Source of the DNA: Heliopora coerulea
Lineage: Eukaryota; Cnidaria; Anthozoa; Scleralcyonacea; Helioporidae
DNA: 64,000 nt
NCBI GenBank assembly: GCA_030142905.1
Contig: JASJOG010000076.1
Location: 1,237,501 to 1,301,500 of the forward strand
Direction: 5' to 3'
The notes below the pieces were generated by a model. It had not been told where the DNA came from. It ran no database searches and worked only from the letters and a program-made list of their open reading frames with translations. Shown in pieces: positions 37,401-47,275 of the stretch; position 1 is the first letter of the stretch, and each line of letters opens with the position of its first letter. Made by a program: the position numbers and the translations under genes.

Positions 37401-40400
37401 AATAGGGCCAGACTTCTCTTATTCGGCCTAAACTTTCATATTTTAGCCTTATTTCGAAAGTTTCAAATTGGTGGAAAAACGTCAAAAACCGTGGGTTAAC
37501 CCCTTTACTTTTTGGTGAAATTTTTCGACCTCAAAAATCATCTCAAATATTACTGTAAAGTCGCTGAAATATGGCCAGAACTATCTTATTCGGCGTAAAC
37601 TTTTATATTTTAGCCTAATTTCGAAAAATTGAAATTGGTCGAAAATTTGTCAAAAACCGTGGGTTAACCCCTTTACTTTTTCGTGAAATTTTTCGACATC
37701 AAAAATCATCTCAAATATTACTGTAAAGCACTTCAAATATGGCCAGAACTATCTTATTCGACTTAAACTTTCGTATTTTAGCCTTATCTTAAAAATTTGA
37801 AATTGGTCGAAAAATCGTCAAAAACCGTGGGTTAACCCCTTTACTTTTTGGTGAAGTTTTTCGACCTCAAAAATCATTTCAAATATTTCTGTAAAGTCGC
37901 TGAAATATGGCCAGAACTATCTTATTCGGCCTAAACTTTCATATTTTCGCCTTATTTCGAAAGTTTGAAATTGGTCGAAAAACCGTCAAAAACCGTGAGT
38001 TAACCCCTTTACTTTTTGGTGAAATTTTTCGACCCCAAAAATCATCCCAAATATTGCTGTAAAGTGCCAGAAATGTGGCCAGAACTATTTTATTCGGCCT
38101 AAACTTTCATATTTTAGCCTAATTTCGAAAGTTTGAAATTGGTTAAAAATTTGTCAAAAACCGTGGGTTAACCCCTTTACTTTTTGGTGAAATTTTTCGA
38201 TCTCAAAAGTCATCTCAAATATTTCTGTAAAGTCCCTGAAATATGGCCAGAACTATCTTATTCGGCGTAAACTTTTATATTTTAGCCTAATTTCGAAAAA
38301 TTGAAATTGGTCGAAAATTTGTCAAAAACCGTGGGTTAACCCCTTTACTTTTTGGTGAAATTTTTCGACATCAAAAATCATCTCAAATATTACTGTAAAG
38401 CAATTTAAATATCGCCAGAGCTATCTTATTCGACTTTAACTTTCGTATTTTAGCCTTATTTCGAAAGTTTGAAATTGGTCGAAAAATCGTCAAAAACCGT
38501 GGGTTAACCCCTTTACTTTTTGGTGAAGTTTTTCGACCTCAAAAATCATCTCAAATATTACTGTAAAGTCGCTGAAATATGGCCAGAACTATCTCATTCG
38601 GCCTAAACTTTCATATTTTCGTCGTATTTCGAAAGTTTGAAATTGGTGGAAAAATCGTCAAAAACCGTGGGTTAACCCCTTTACTTTTTCGTGAAATTTT
38701 TCGACATCAAAAATCATCTCAAATATTACTGTAAAGCACTTCAAATATGGCCAGAACTATCTTATTCGACTTAAACTTTCGTATTTTAGCCTTATCTCAA
38801 AAGTTTGAAATTGGTCGAAAAATCGTCAAAAACCGTGGGTTAACCCCTTTACTTTTTGGTTAAATTTTTCGACTTCAAAAATCATCTCAAATATTACTGT
38901 AAAGTCGCTGAAATATGGCCAGAACTATCTCATTCGGCCTAAACTTTAATATTTTCGCCGTATTTCGAAAGTTTGAAATTGGTGGAAAAATCGTCAAAAA
39001 CCGTGGGTTAACCCCTTTACTTTTTCGTGAAATTTTTCGACATCAAAAATCATCTCAAATATTACTGTAAAGCACTTCAAATATGGCCAGAACTACCTTA
39101 TTCGGCCTAAACTTTCATATTTTCGCCTTATTTCGAAAGTTTGAAATTGGTCGAAAAACCGTCAAAAACCGTGAGTTAACCCCTTTACTTTTTGGTGAAA
39201 TTTTTCGACCTCAAAAATCATCCCAAATATTACTGTAAAGTGCCAGAAATATGGCCAGAACTATTTTATTCGGCCTAAACTTTCATATTTTCGCCGTATT
39301 TCGAAAGTTTCAAATTGGTGGAAAAATCGTCAAAAACCGTGGGTTAACCCCTTTACTTTTTGGTGAAATTTTTCGACATCAAAAATCATCTCAAATATTA
39401 CTGTAAAGCAATTTAAATATCGCCAGAGCTATCTTATTCGACTTAAACTTTCGTATTTTAGCCTTATTTCGAAAGTTTGAAATTGGTCGAAAAATCGTCA
39501 AAAACCGTGGGTTAACCCCTTTACTTTTTGGTGAAATTTTTCGACCTCAAAAGTCATCTCAAATATTTCTGTAAAGTCGCTGAAATATGGCCAGAACTAT
39601 CTTATTCGGCGTAAACTTTTATATTTTAGCCTAATTTCGAAAAATTGAAATTGGTCGAAAATTTGTCAAAAACCGTGGGTTAACCCCTTTACTTTTTGGT
39701 GAAATTTTTCGACCTTAAAAATCATCTCAAATATTACTGTAAAGTCGCTGAAATAGGGCCAGACTTCTCTTATTCGGCCTAAACTTTCATATTTTAGCCT
39801 TATTTCGAAAGTTTCAAATTGGTGGAAAAACGTCAAAAACCGTGGGTTAACCCCTTTACTTTTTGGTGAAATTTTTCGACTTCAAAAATCATCTCAAATA
39901 TTACTGTAAAGTCGCTGAAATATGGCCAGAACTATCTTATTCGGCGTAAACTTTTATATTTTAGCCTAATTTCGAAAAATTGAAATTGGTCGAAAATTTG
40001 TCAAAAACCGTGGGTTAACCCCTTTACTTTTTGGTGAAATTTTTCGACATCAAAAATCATCTCAAATATTACTGTAAAGCAATTTAAATATCGCCAGAGC
40101 TATCTTATTCGACTTAAACTTTCGTATTTTAGCCTTATTTCGAAAGTTTGAAATTGGTCGAAAAATCGTCAAAAACCGTGGGTTAACCCCTTTACTTTTT
40201 GGTGAAGTTTTTCGACCTCAAAAATCATCTCAAATATTACTGTAAAGTCGCTGAAATATGGCCAGAACTATCTCATTCGGCCTAAACTTTCATATTTTCG
40301 CCGTATTTCGAAAGTTTGAAATTGGTGGAAAAATCGTCAAAAACCGTGGGTTAACCCCTTTACTTTTTCGTGAAATTTTTCGACATCAAAAATCATCTCA

Positions 40401-41731
40401 AATATTACTGTAAAGCACTTCAAATATGGCCAGAACTACCTTATTCGGCCTAAACTTTCATATTTTCGCCTTATTTCGAAAGTTTGAAATTGGTGGAAAA
40501 ATCGTCAAAAACCGTGGGTTAACCCCTTTACTTTTTGGTGAAATTTTTCGACCTCAAAAGTCATCTCAAATATTTCTGTAAAGTCGCTGAAATATGGCCA
40601 GAACTATCTTATTCGGCGTAAACTTTTATATTTTAGCCTAATTTCGAAAAATTGAAATTGGTCGAAAATTTGTCAAAAACCGTGGGTTAACCCCTTTACT
40701 TTTTGGTGAAGTTTTTCGACCTCAAAAATCATCTCAAATATTACTGTAATGTTGCTGAAATAGGGCCAGACTTCTCTTATTCGGCCTAAACTTTCATATT
40801 TTAGCATTATTTCGAAAGTTTCAAATTGGTGGAAAAATCGTCAAAAGCCGTGGGTTAACCCCTTTACTTTTTGGTGAAATTTTTCGACCTCAAAAGTCAT
40901 CTCAAATATTTCTGTAAAGTCGCTGAAATATGGCCAGAACTATCTTATTCGGCGTAAACTTTTATATTTTAGCCTAATTTCGAAAGTTTGAAATTGGTCG
41001 AAAATTTGTCAAAAACCGTGGGTTAACCCCTTTACTTTTTGGTGAAATTTTTCGACATCAAAAATCATCTCAAATATTACTGTAAAGTCGCTGAAATATG
41101 GCCAGAACTATCTTATTTGACCTAAACTTTCGTATTTTAGCCTTATTTCGAAAGTTTGAAATTGGTCGAATATTTGTCAAAAACCGTGGGTTAACCCCTT
41201 TACTTTTTGGTGAAATTTTTCGACCTCAAAACTCATCTCAAATATTACTGTAAAGTCGCTGAAATATGGCCAGAACTATCTTTTTCGGCCTAAACTTTCA
41301 TATTTTAGCCTAATTTCGAAAGTTTGAAATTGGTTAAAAATTTGTCAAAAACGGTGGGTTAACCCCTTTACTTTTTGGTGAAGTTTTTCGACCTCAAAAA
41401 TCATCTCAAATATTACTGTAAAGTCGCTGAAATAGGGCCAGACTTCTCTTATTCGGCCTAAACTTTCGTATTTTAGCCTTATTTCGAAAGTTTGAAATTG
41501 GTCGAAAATTTGTCAAAAACCGTGGGCTAATCCCTTTACTTTTTGGTGAAATTTTTCGACCTCAAAAAAATCATCTCAAATATTACTGTAAAGTCGCTGA
41601 AATATGGCCAGAACTATCTTATTCGGCGGAAACTTTCATATTTTCGCCTTATTTCGAAAGTTTGAAATTTGTCGAAAAATCGTCAAAAACCGTAAGTTAA
41701 CACCTTTACTTTTTGTGAAATTTTTCGACCT
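28446..41731. repeat. Right satellite domain with about 3,191-bp higher-order unit
   Basis: Poly-T monomers are absent. Private variants recur at a fixed distance: TTTCGATCTCAAAAG at about 30809/34001 and 32824/36015; CGACCCCAAAAATCATCCC at about 32659/35850; CTTTAATTTTTGG at about 31964/35157; AAAAACGTCAAAAACC at about 32271/35462. All give 3,191-3,193 bp, which is 19 monomers. From about 37.5 kb to the right edge the pattern breaks up and monomers become more divergent. Confidence 0.85.
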
Positions 41732-42089
41732 GAGAAAACGAAATAATGTTGGGGAAAATGCCGTAATATCTAGCAGTTTTCTTGGAATGTCAGGGAAAAA
41801 TTCTGTTAGTGAAGGAACTTAATGATACATATGGCAGGAATCTACATAAATCAATACGATGCACAACGCTTATATGTCAATGCTAATCCATAATAGTAAC
41901 TAATTACAATATCTGTAGTATTTCGAGTAAATTTATAAACTGACATGAGGTACTGGTACTGTTGTAGCTTCGTTAGTCTGCACGCTGGCTTACGTGAAGA
42001 ATTTACCACAAAAGGTACACGCACAATTCATTATACCATACACCACATATAAACGTAAGTATAGACTGGTCGTTAACAAAAAGAAATTA
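41732..42089. other. Unique DNA at right edge of satellite
   Basis: Satellite identity is lost at CGACCTGAG. Beyond it is AT-rich unique sequence. A 72-codon open frame crosses the junction and is not a gene. No other feature seen. Confidence 0.5.
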
Positions 42090-42872
42090 CTGTAGAACCT
42101 ATCTAACTCGAACTCGGTTAACTCCAACTCCCCGCTAACTTGAACCAAATTCCATTTCCCACGGATTTTATCCCATTTTCCCAATCATTTACTATTATAT
42201 AACTCGATCTCGCTTAATTCGAACCCCCCGTTAACTCGAACCTAATTTTATACTCCCTTGGCTCAAATTTACTCCGTTAATTCGAACTATATTTTCAAAA
42301 CTTCGGTCGGTGAACCTGGAAGTGTCAGGGCTCGATGTTTTGACTTGTCGGAATCTTGAATCTATATTGATAACAACGTGACAATGTATGTCAACATAAT
42401 TGAAGCCTAGGAAAGACCTTCGTTTCAGAGCATTATCTGGGGTGAATATTGAGCAACGATCCTAAAAATGTCTCACAAATTAGTCGTGAGTAGCCCGTCA
42501 TAACTGTTCTAGTTTATCCGGTCTATTTCGTGGGGCTTTCACAAATATGTACAGCCGTATGTAAGAGCCAGACATTCACTAAACTTGTACATGTATTCTG
42601 GAATAGTAATTTCATTATAGACAGTTATTCAACTCCGTAGTGGCAGACATTGCAGTATGGTAATATAAGTATTCAGGACAACACAACTAGCTCAGCCATG
42701 AAGATAAATTGAAATATTCTTAACTGTACCAAAACGACTCGTAATAGTGGATGAATCATAGAACCACGATACCTTGTAAATTAACAGGATACTTGAAATT
42801 CAACGTGCACCCCGCTAACTCGAACTATTTCTCATTGCCCTTGGTAGTTCGAGTTAGCGAGGTTCTCTACTG
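42090..42872. mobile_element. Tigger/pogo-like MITE with TAACTCGAAC repeats
   Basis: The left end (CTGTAGAACCTATCTAACTC, preceded by TA) is the imperfect inverse of the right end (GAGTTAGCGAGGTTCTCTAC, then TG). TAACTCGAAC-type words recur in both subterminal regions. No transposase frame is visible. Boundaries are approximate because the target duplication is clean only on the left. Confidence 0.7.
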
Positions 42873-43221
42873 TTCTTATAATTTTAAGTGATATTAATAG
42901 AAGTGGAAATTTCTCAACATCCAGACTTGAATACTTAATAAGTTTTAAAACTCGACCGATAAACCTTCCGAATCGACCACCCGATCTCATGGCAACTGCC
43001 ATTTTTGCGCGCGATCTTTCGCCTTGACCGCAAATTGCCCTGGGTACAAAGGTTGAGTACATGAACGTAGAGTAGTCAGGATATGGTCCAAGCCCATAAA
43101 TACACAAACGTAAAAGTTTTGAGATGTTATGAGCGTAAACGAACGTTAAATAAATGATAAGATGAATGAATACAATTAAACTAGACTAAAACAATATTTT
43201 AGAGAACTATTCATGAAACAG
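42873..43221. other. 3' flank of jun gene
   Basis: This is unique AT-rich sequence downstream of the minus-strand jun stop codon and presumably holds its 3' UTR. No canonical polyadenylation signal is obvious on the minus strand in this interval. An overlapping 91-codon minus frame has no recognisable domain. Confidence 0.4.
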
Positions 43222-44217
43222 TTAATAAGCCATTGTCAACGTCACATGACATCCGCATGCAACATGTTCCATCACTCTTTGCTTTAGATCAGTCACTTGG
43301 TTCCTCAGAGCGTTGGCAACAGCATTTAATTCAATATTTCTCTCCTTCAGTTGCTGTACCGTAACTTCTAGTTGAGCTTCTCGCTCGAGCTTTTTCTTAC
43401 GACATTTAGACGCCGCAACTCGATTTTTCTGTTTCTTTCGTTCCCGTTTTACAATTTCCTGGACTTGGAGATCAATCGGCGGTAATGGAAACATCGGTAA
43501 ATTTATGCCAAGTTCTTCATTTCCAAGCTCGCAATCTCGAACTTCTTTTGCGCGAGATGGCAAATGGTATCGCGCATTCTCCGAGAGCTTAACGTGTGCA
43601 TGTAGTTTAAAGAACTCTGGATGTTGTTCAAAAATCAACCTTGACGGTTGTTTCTTATTGCCTATTTTCACATCTCGGTAGTTTTGTTCTCTTTTATTTT
43701 TCTCTATGTGCTCTCGGTGGATGTGCTGCTGTTGTTGTTGGTGCATTTTTTGTAAAGCGTCAACAAATGTCTTCGTGTACATCTCGTGTTGTTGCTCGAC
43801 GGTCTTTCCTTCCTGCCTCCTGTTCTTGTTATGCAAATCATGAACAGCCTCACGAAGCATGTTCTCTTCCCCAGCTTGAAAATTCGCGACAATCTTCTCG
43901 AAATCCGGCGACACCAAGTTCAAAACATTTAAATCAGAACTGTTTATTGTGCTCGTCTCTCTAGCAGTCATGTTGCCAGCCGCCTGGCCAACGATCAAAC
44001 GCTCTAAGTCCGGTGATGCCATATGGAACAAGTTAAACTCAGGAGAACTATCTCTGGTGATATTATCCTTTGAAGTCTCGTGTATCTTTAAATTCAGTGG
44101 CATTCTCTCTCTTGTTATCTTGTGACACGGTATGTTAGGATAACCTTCGTAAAACAGCACCTCATGGTCAAGTCCTGAAGCAAAATGTCCGGTAAACGGT
44201 TCTCCCATGACTATCAC
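43222..44217 (-). CDS. jun: Jun-family AP-1 transcription factor (bZIP), single exon
   Basis: The protein is 331 aa, about the size of human c-Jun, and intronless like vertebrate JUN genes. The C-terminus has the DNA-contact basic region (about 257-280; NRVAASKCRKKKLERE) with the Jun-type cysteine, and a leucine zipper with L283, L290, L297, L304 and L311, ending in the Jun-type VMEHV...GC tail. The PPIDLQVQE segment just before it is also Jun-specific. The N-terminus carries a JNK-docking-like RMPLNL (38-43) and SP phosphosites at S58 and S68, the latter in MASPDLERLI, equivalent to c-Jun Ser63/Ser73. A second copy, LVSPDFEKIV with S103, follows. QQHEMYTKTFVDALQKMH (142-159) matches the conserved Jun block before a glutamine run. 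It acts in the nucleus as a Jun homodimer or Jun-Fos dimer at TRE/CRE sites. ATG at codon 4 is an alternative start. Confidence 0.96.
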   Translation of the reverse strand: MIVMGEPFTGHFASGLDHEVLFYEGYPNIPCHKITRERMPLNLKIHETSKDNITRDSSPEFNLFHMASPDLERLIVGQAAGNMTARETSTINSSDLNVLNLVSPDFEKIVANFQAGEENMLREAVHDLHNKNRRQEGKTVEQQHEMYTKTFVDALQKMHQQQQQHIHREHIEKNKREQNYRDVKIGNKKQPSRLIFEQHPEFFKLHAHVKLSENARYHLPSRAKEVRDCELGNEELGINLPMFPLPPIDLQVQEIVKRERKKQKNRVAASKCRKKKLEREAQLEVTVQQLKERNIELNAVANALRNQVTDLKQRVMEHVACGCHVTLTMAY

Positions 44218-45570
44218 AATACAACAGAAATTTGGGCTTTCCTTGTCAGCGTCTCACAAGCTTGTCTACAGCAGTTTAGTCTTTTTCTAACCGCGCAGAT
44301 CTTTTTCTCATGAAATCATCAAGGTTTCTTGGTATATAATGCATGCATGAAAGACCGTTACGATAATAGGCCGCACCTTTCAAATCAAACTTGTATGAAA
44401 CTACATTTCGATGAAGGTGCAAAAAGCAAACACGGGTACGAATTGTGAAAGACTGCAAACCCTAAAGTTACAGTATCTTGTTCCTTTAGTTCTTCTAAAG
44501 AGCCATTTACATGCCTTTTCTCCCTGTCTTGTCTGTTTGACAATTGTCACTGAGGCATGCGAACCACGGTTCCGTATAAGATGCGTTCAGCGGATACCTG
44601 TCGTCGACCTGTTGGTCTTATTATGAAAGCGTCTTACAAATCAAAACTTTAATCTTTGCAGCAACTGCGTCAACAGATACCCGGTAGTTCGTAATTGAAA
44701 TGTCCTCTTTACTGATTTGGGCAAAATTCGCCTCTATTTCAGATCGGTTTGTGTTTTGGTCAGACGAACCAAATTGGGCTCAGACGTCACGGCTTGACGT
44801 TTTTGTGGGAAAGGTGAATATCAGAGGACGACACTCCCACGTTCGTACAACGACGATGATCCGACCGCGAACAAAATGATGGAACGATGAACTGTTTGCC
44901 ATTCATGCTGGTTCATCATTTTTGGTGGAAGGACGTCATCGAAACCTTTGATGAAAAAGAAACTTGATCCAATAATCATTTCCCAAGACAATTTTTAAAG
45001 TTGTACGATAGTGGTAGCGCATTAAAAAGGCTTAAAATGATATTTTTTTTATTATAAATTATTATATACAGTCTAGGACGGAAAATATTTCTTAGACACA
45101 TCAAATGAAAGGACTGAACACGAAAGTTGACAAAAATTTTATCGCAGTAACTTCGTTGTATGAAAATTATAAACACAACATAACCCAGTAACAGTTCGTT
45201 GACCCTCGTTATATGACATGCATCTGCGATTTTAACGGCTTATAATGTAACAGAAAGACGTTCTACATATGCGATGCAAACGCTATAACACTTCAATTTC
45301 GACGGTCGCCAATTCAAGAAAAAAATTGATCATGAATGAAAACCTTTGGGTACGTAATTTGCGATGAACTATAAAATAGAACCATTTCGTTCCTTAAAAT
45401 GTGTTGATAGTCACCATCATCCCTACCTGGTGAAGAAAGTTTGCATGATTTCACGAGATCCACTTTTCATTAAAATTTAGGAGTTTTCTCGCAGTTTTGT
45501 TTTTATATGGGAATAAAATATTAGATAAAGCAAATATTATATATCGTCATACTTTTAGGCAGCTGAACGT
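44218..45570. other. Intergenic region between jun and MINDY4
   Basis: It holds the jun 5' flank (with the CRE-like sites listed separately) and the presumed 3' UTR of MINDY4 at its right end. Small open frames on both strands lack recognisable domains. No repeats stand out. Confidence 0.5.
44783..44938 (-). promoter_or_regulatory. CRE/AP-1-like sites upstream of jun
   Basis: About 570-720 bp upstream of the jun ATG are three TGACGT-type sites: GTGACGTC (minus, 44783-44790), TGACGT (plus, 44795-44800) and TGACGTCC (minus, about 44931-44938). Jun promoters in other animals are autoregulated through TGACNTCA sites, so a similar role is plausible. It is inferred from sequence only; the transcription start is not known. 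Confidence 0.45.
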
Positions 45571-47239
45571 CTAGAGCAAAGGTTCACTTCCATTCCAGTT
45601 GACCTCAGCATTATTCCATCTATAAAGTTAAAAAATGAGTGGATGATAGTTATGAAGGAACAAGGCTGTACTTAAAACTGGGGTCATGCGATGTTAAGGA
45701 TGACGGAACCATTCAGTCGAAGTTCATCTCACAGTTAACAACCTTGATCTAACCATAAACAAAGATTAAAACTTCTTAATATCCAATAAGCATATTCTCT
45801 AATTCTCTGCAAGTATTTTATCGTGCAAGAGTTTTTACATCGGATAAAACGCACTGAGACAAACGTTTTACATAGAGAATGTTGGCGTTTATGGAATTGT
45901 ACGTAAAATTGTAATCGTAATTGGTATCAACCTTTGTCGCTTTGTAAACGTTTCTTCTACGCTGTTCAATTTTAACCCTCGTCTTTAAAAACACAATTAA
46001 CAACGACTTAACACGTTTCACTCCCTGACGAAGAGCCTTTGCTAGAAACATTAGAAATCTTTACGATTAGCTACGGCAGTTACCAATTTTGAACTTTATA
46101 CAAAAGACTAACGGTAATTTTAACCTTACCCAAAACTTCATTCTCACTCCCTAACGGTATTTCTAATCACAACCATTATTAGTTAACAAAAGTGCAAGTG
46201 TACCAATCAACAGACATGCAAAACTGTGGATATCTTTTGGCCATCTTAAAAAGAAGTCTCAATAATCAGTTATTAATTCATTCCTGTCACGAATAATCGA
46301 AGAAGCCTACTTTGTTCTGATACACAGTTCTAACGGTGGAGTCAGGTCTTCCAAGATCATCCCGTCTCCTCTCCCCGAGGTCGTATCTGAAAAAAGCCAA
46401 GAGGAAGGATAAACATACAGTTGCGAATATACATTTTGCCGTCAAAAAATATATGTGATTAAACTGACTAACAAATTAACGGGGATATATCGCAGATTTA
46501 AGTTAGCAATTTCAGGGAAAATGTAAACTTTCTAATTTTGGTACGTTTTTGCAGATCACCCAGAAATATAACACCAAATATTTTTTTTACACTCGAAATA
46601 GCTATCCCAAGTTGATTCTCACCAACAGTAAGTCGTATTTCCTCTTCTTGCCTCGCTAATCCATCGTAATAGTAAAGGTCGAATCTTTTTTGAGGTCTTC
46701 TGATAAAATTTACAACAAAACCAAAATAATTATCAGAAAACATACTTCACAAATTCTAAGGTAGTTTCTGAGAATGTACAGCAATACCTTTCATTCATGA
46801 GGCTTCGTTTGAGAGAGAAAAGAACGCTGAAATGACTTTCACTGCAAACCACCCAAATCGGATATCTAGGGTTTTTAAAATTAGACCCAACCTTTAAAAA
46901 GAAATAAGGTTAAAAACCAAGACAGTCAATAGATTAATATCTAAAAGATGGGAGCATTTGTGCGAAATTAGTCAGTTGGTCATGCAGTGGGATATTCATC
47001 GGAAAATCCCCCCCCCCCCAAAAAAAAATCACTTTATGGTGACTTATTAACAAAACATGCAAGTGTTTCTTACCAAACACGATTTATAATATTCAAACAA
47101 CGACAAAAGTCCAATGTCGCTCTGTTCGTCAATCCCTTTCAGAACATTCTACTTGAGAAAAAACAAATTGGAATTGAATTTACTTACCTTTCGAAAAACG
47201 AGTGACTATATTAGTGATTTATAAGTATCAATAAATAAA

Positions 47240-47275
<36 letters not shown>

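Larger units (their letters stand above)
10251..41731. repeat. 31.5-kb satellite DNA array, about 168-bp monomer
   Basis: About 185 head-to-tail monomers run without interruption. Neighbouring GGCCAGAAC words are typically 168 bp apart (10401 to 10569; 41100 to 41268); a few monomers are shorter (158) and poly-T monomers are about 172-173. Landmarks in order are GGCCAGAACTATCTTATTCG, TTTCGAAAGTTTGAAATTGG, GTCGAAAAATCGTCAAAAAC, CGTGGGTTAACCCCTTTAC, GGTGAAATTTTTCGAC and CTGTAAAG. Several subtypes differ around the GGCCAGAAC word (ATAGGGCCAGACTTCTC; ATATCGCCAGAGCTATC; GCACTTCAAATATGG; GTGCCAGAAATATGG). The first monomer lacks about 20-25 bp and the last unit is divergent, as expected at array edges. 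The open frames inside are not genes. Unit length near one nucleosome and array size suggest centromeric or pericentromeric satellite; this is inference. Confidence 0.97.

Noticed and set aside
10251..41731. Array considered as CRISPR or as telomeric repeats because of GGGTTAACCC
   Set aside because: There are no unique spacers, the unit is 168 bp, and GGGTTA occurs only once per monomer head-to-head with TAACCC; the resemblance to TTAGGG is probably coincidental.
46498..46743. 81-codon open frame on the minus strand
   Set aside because: Only 46623-46699 is exon 17 of MINDY4; the rest is intron read-through.
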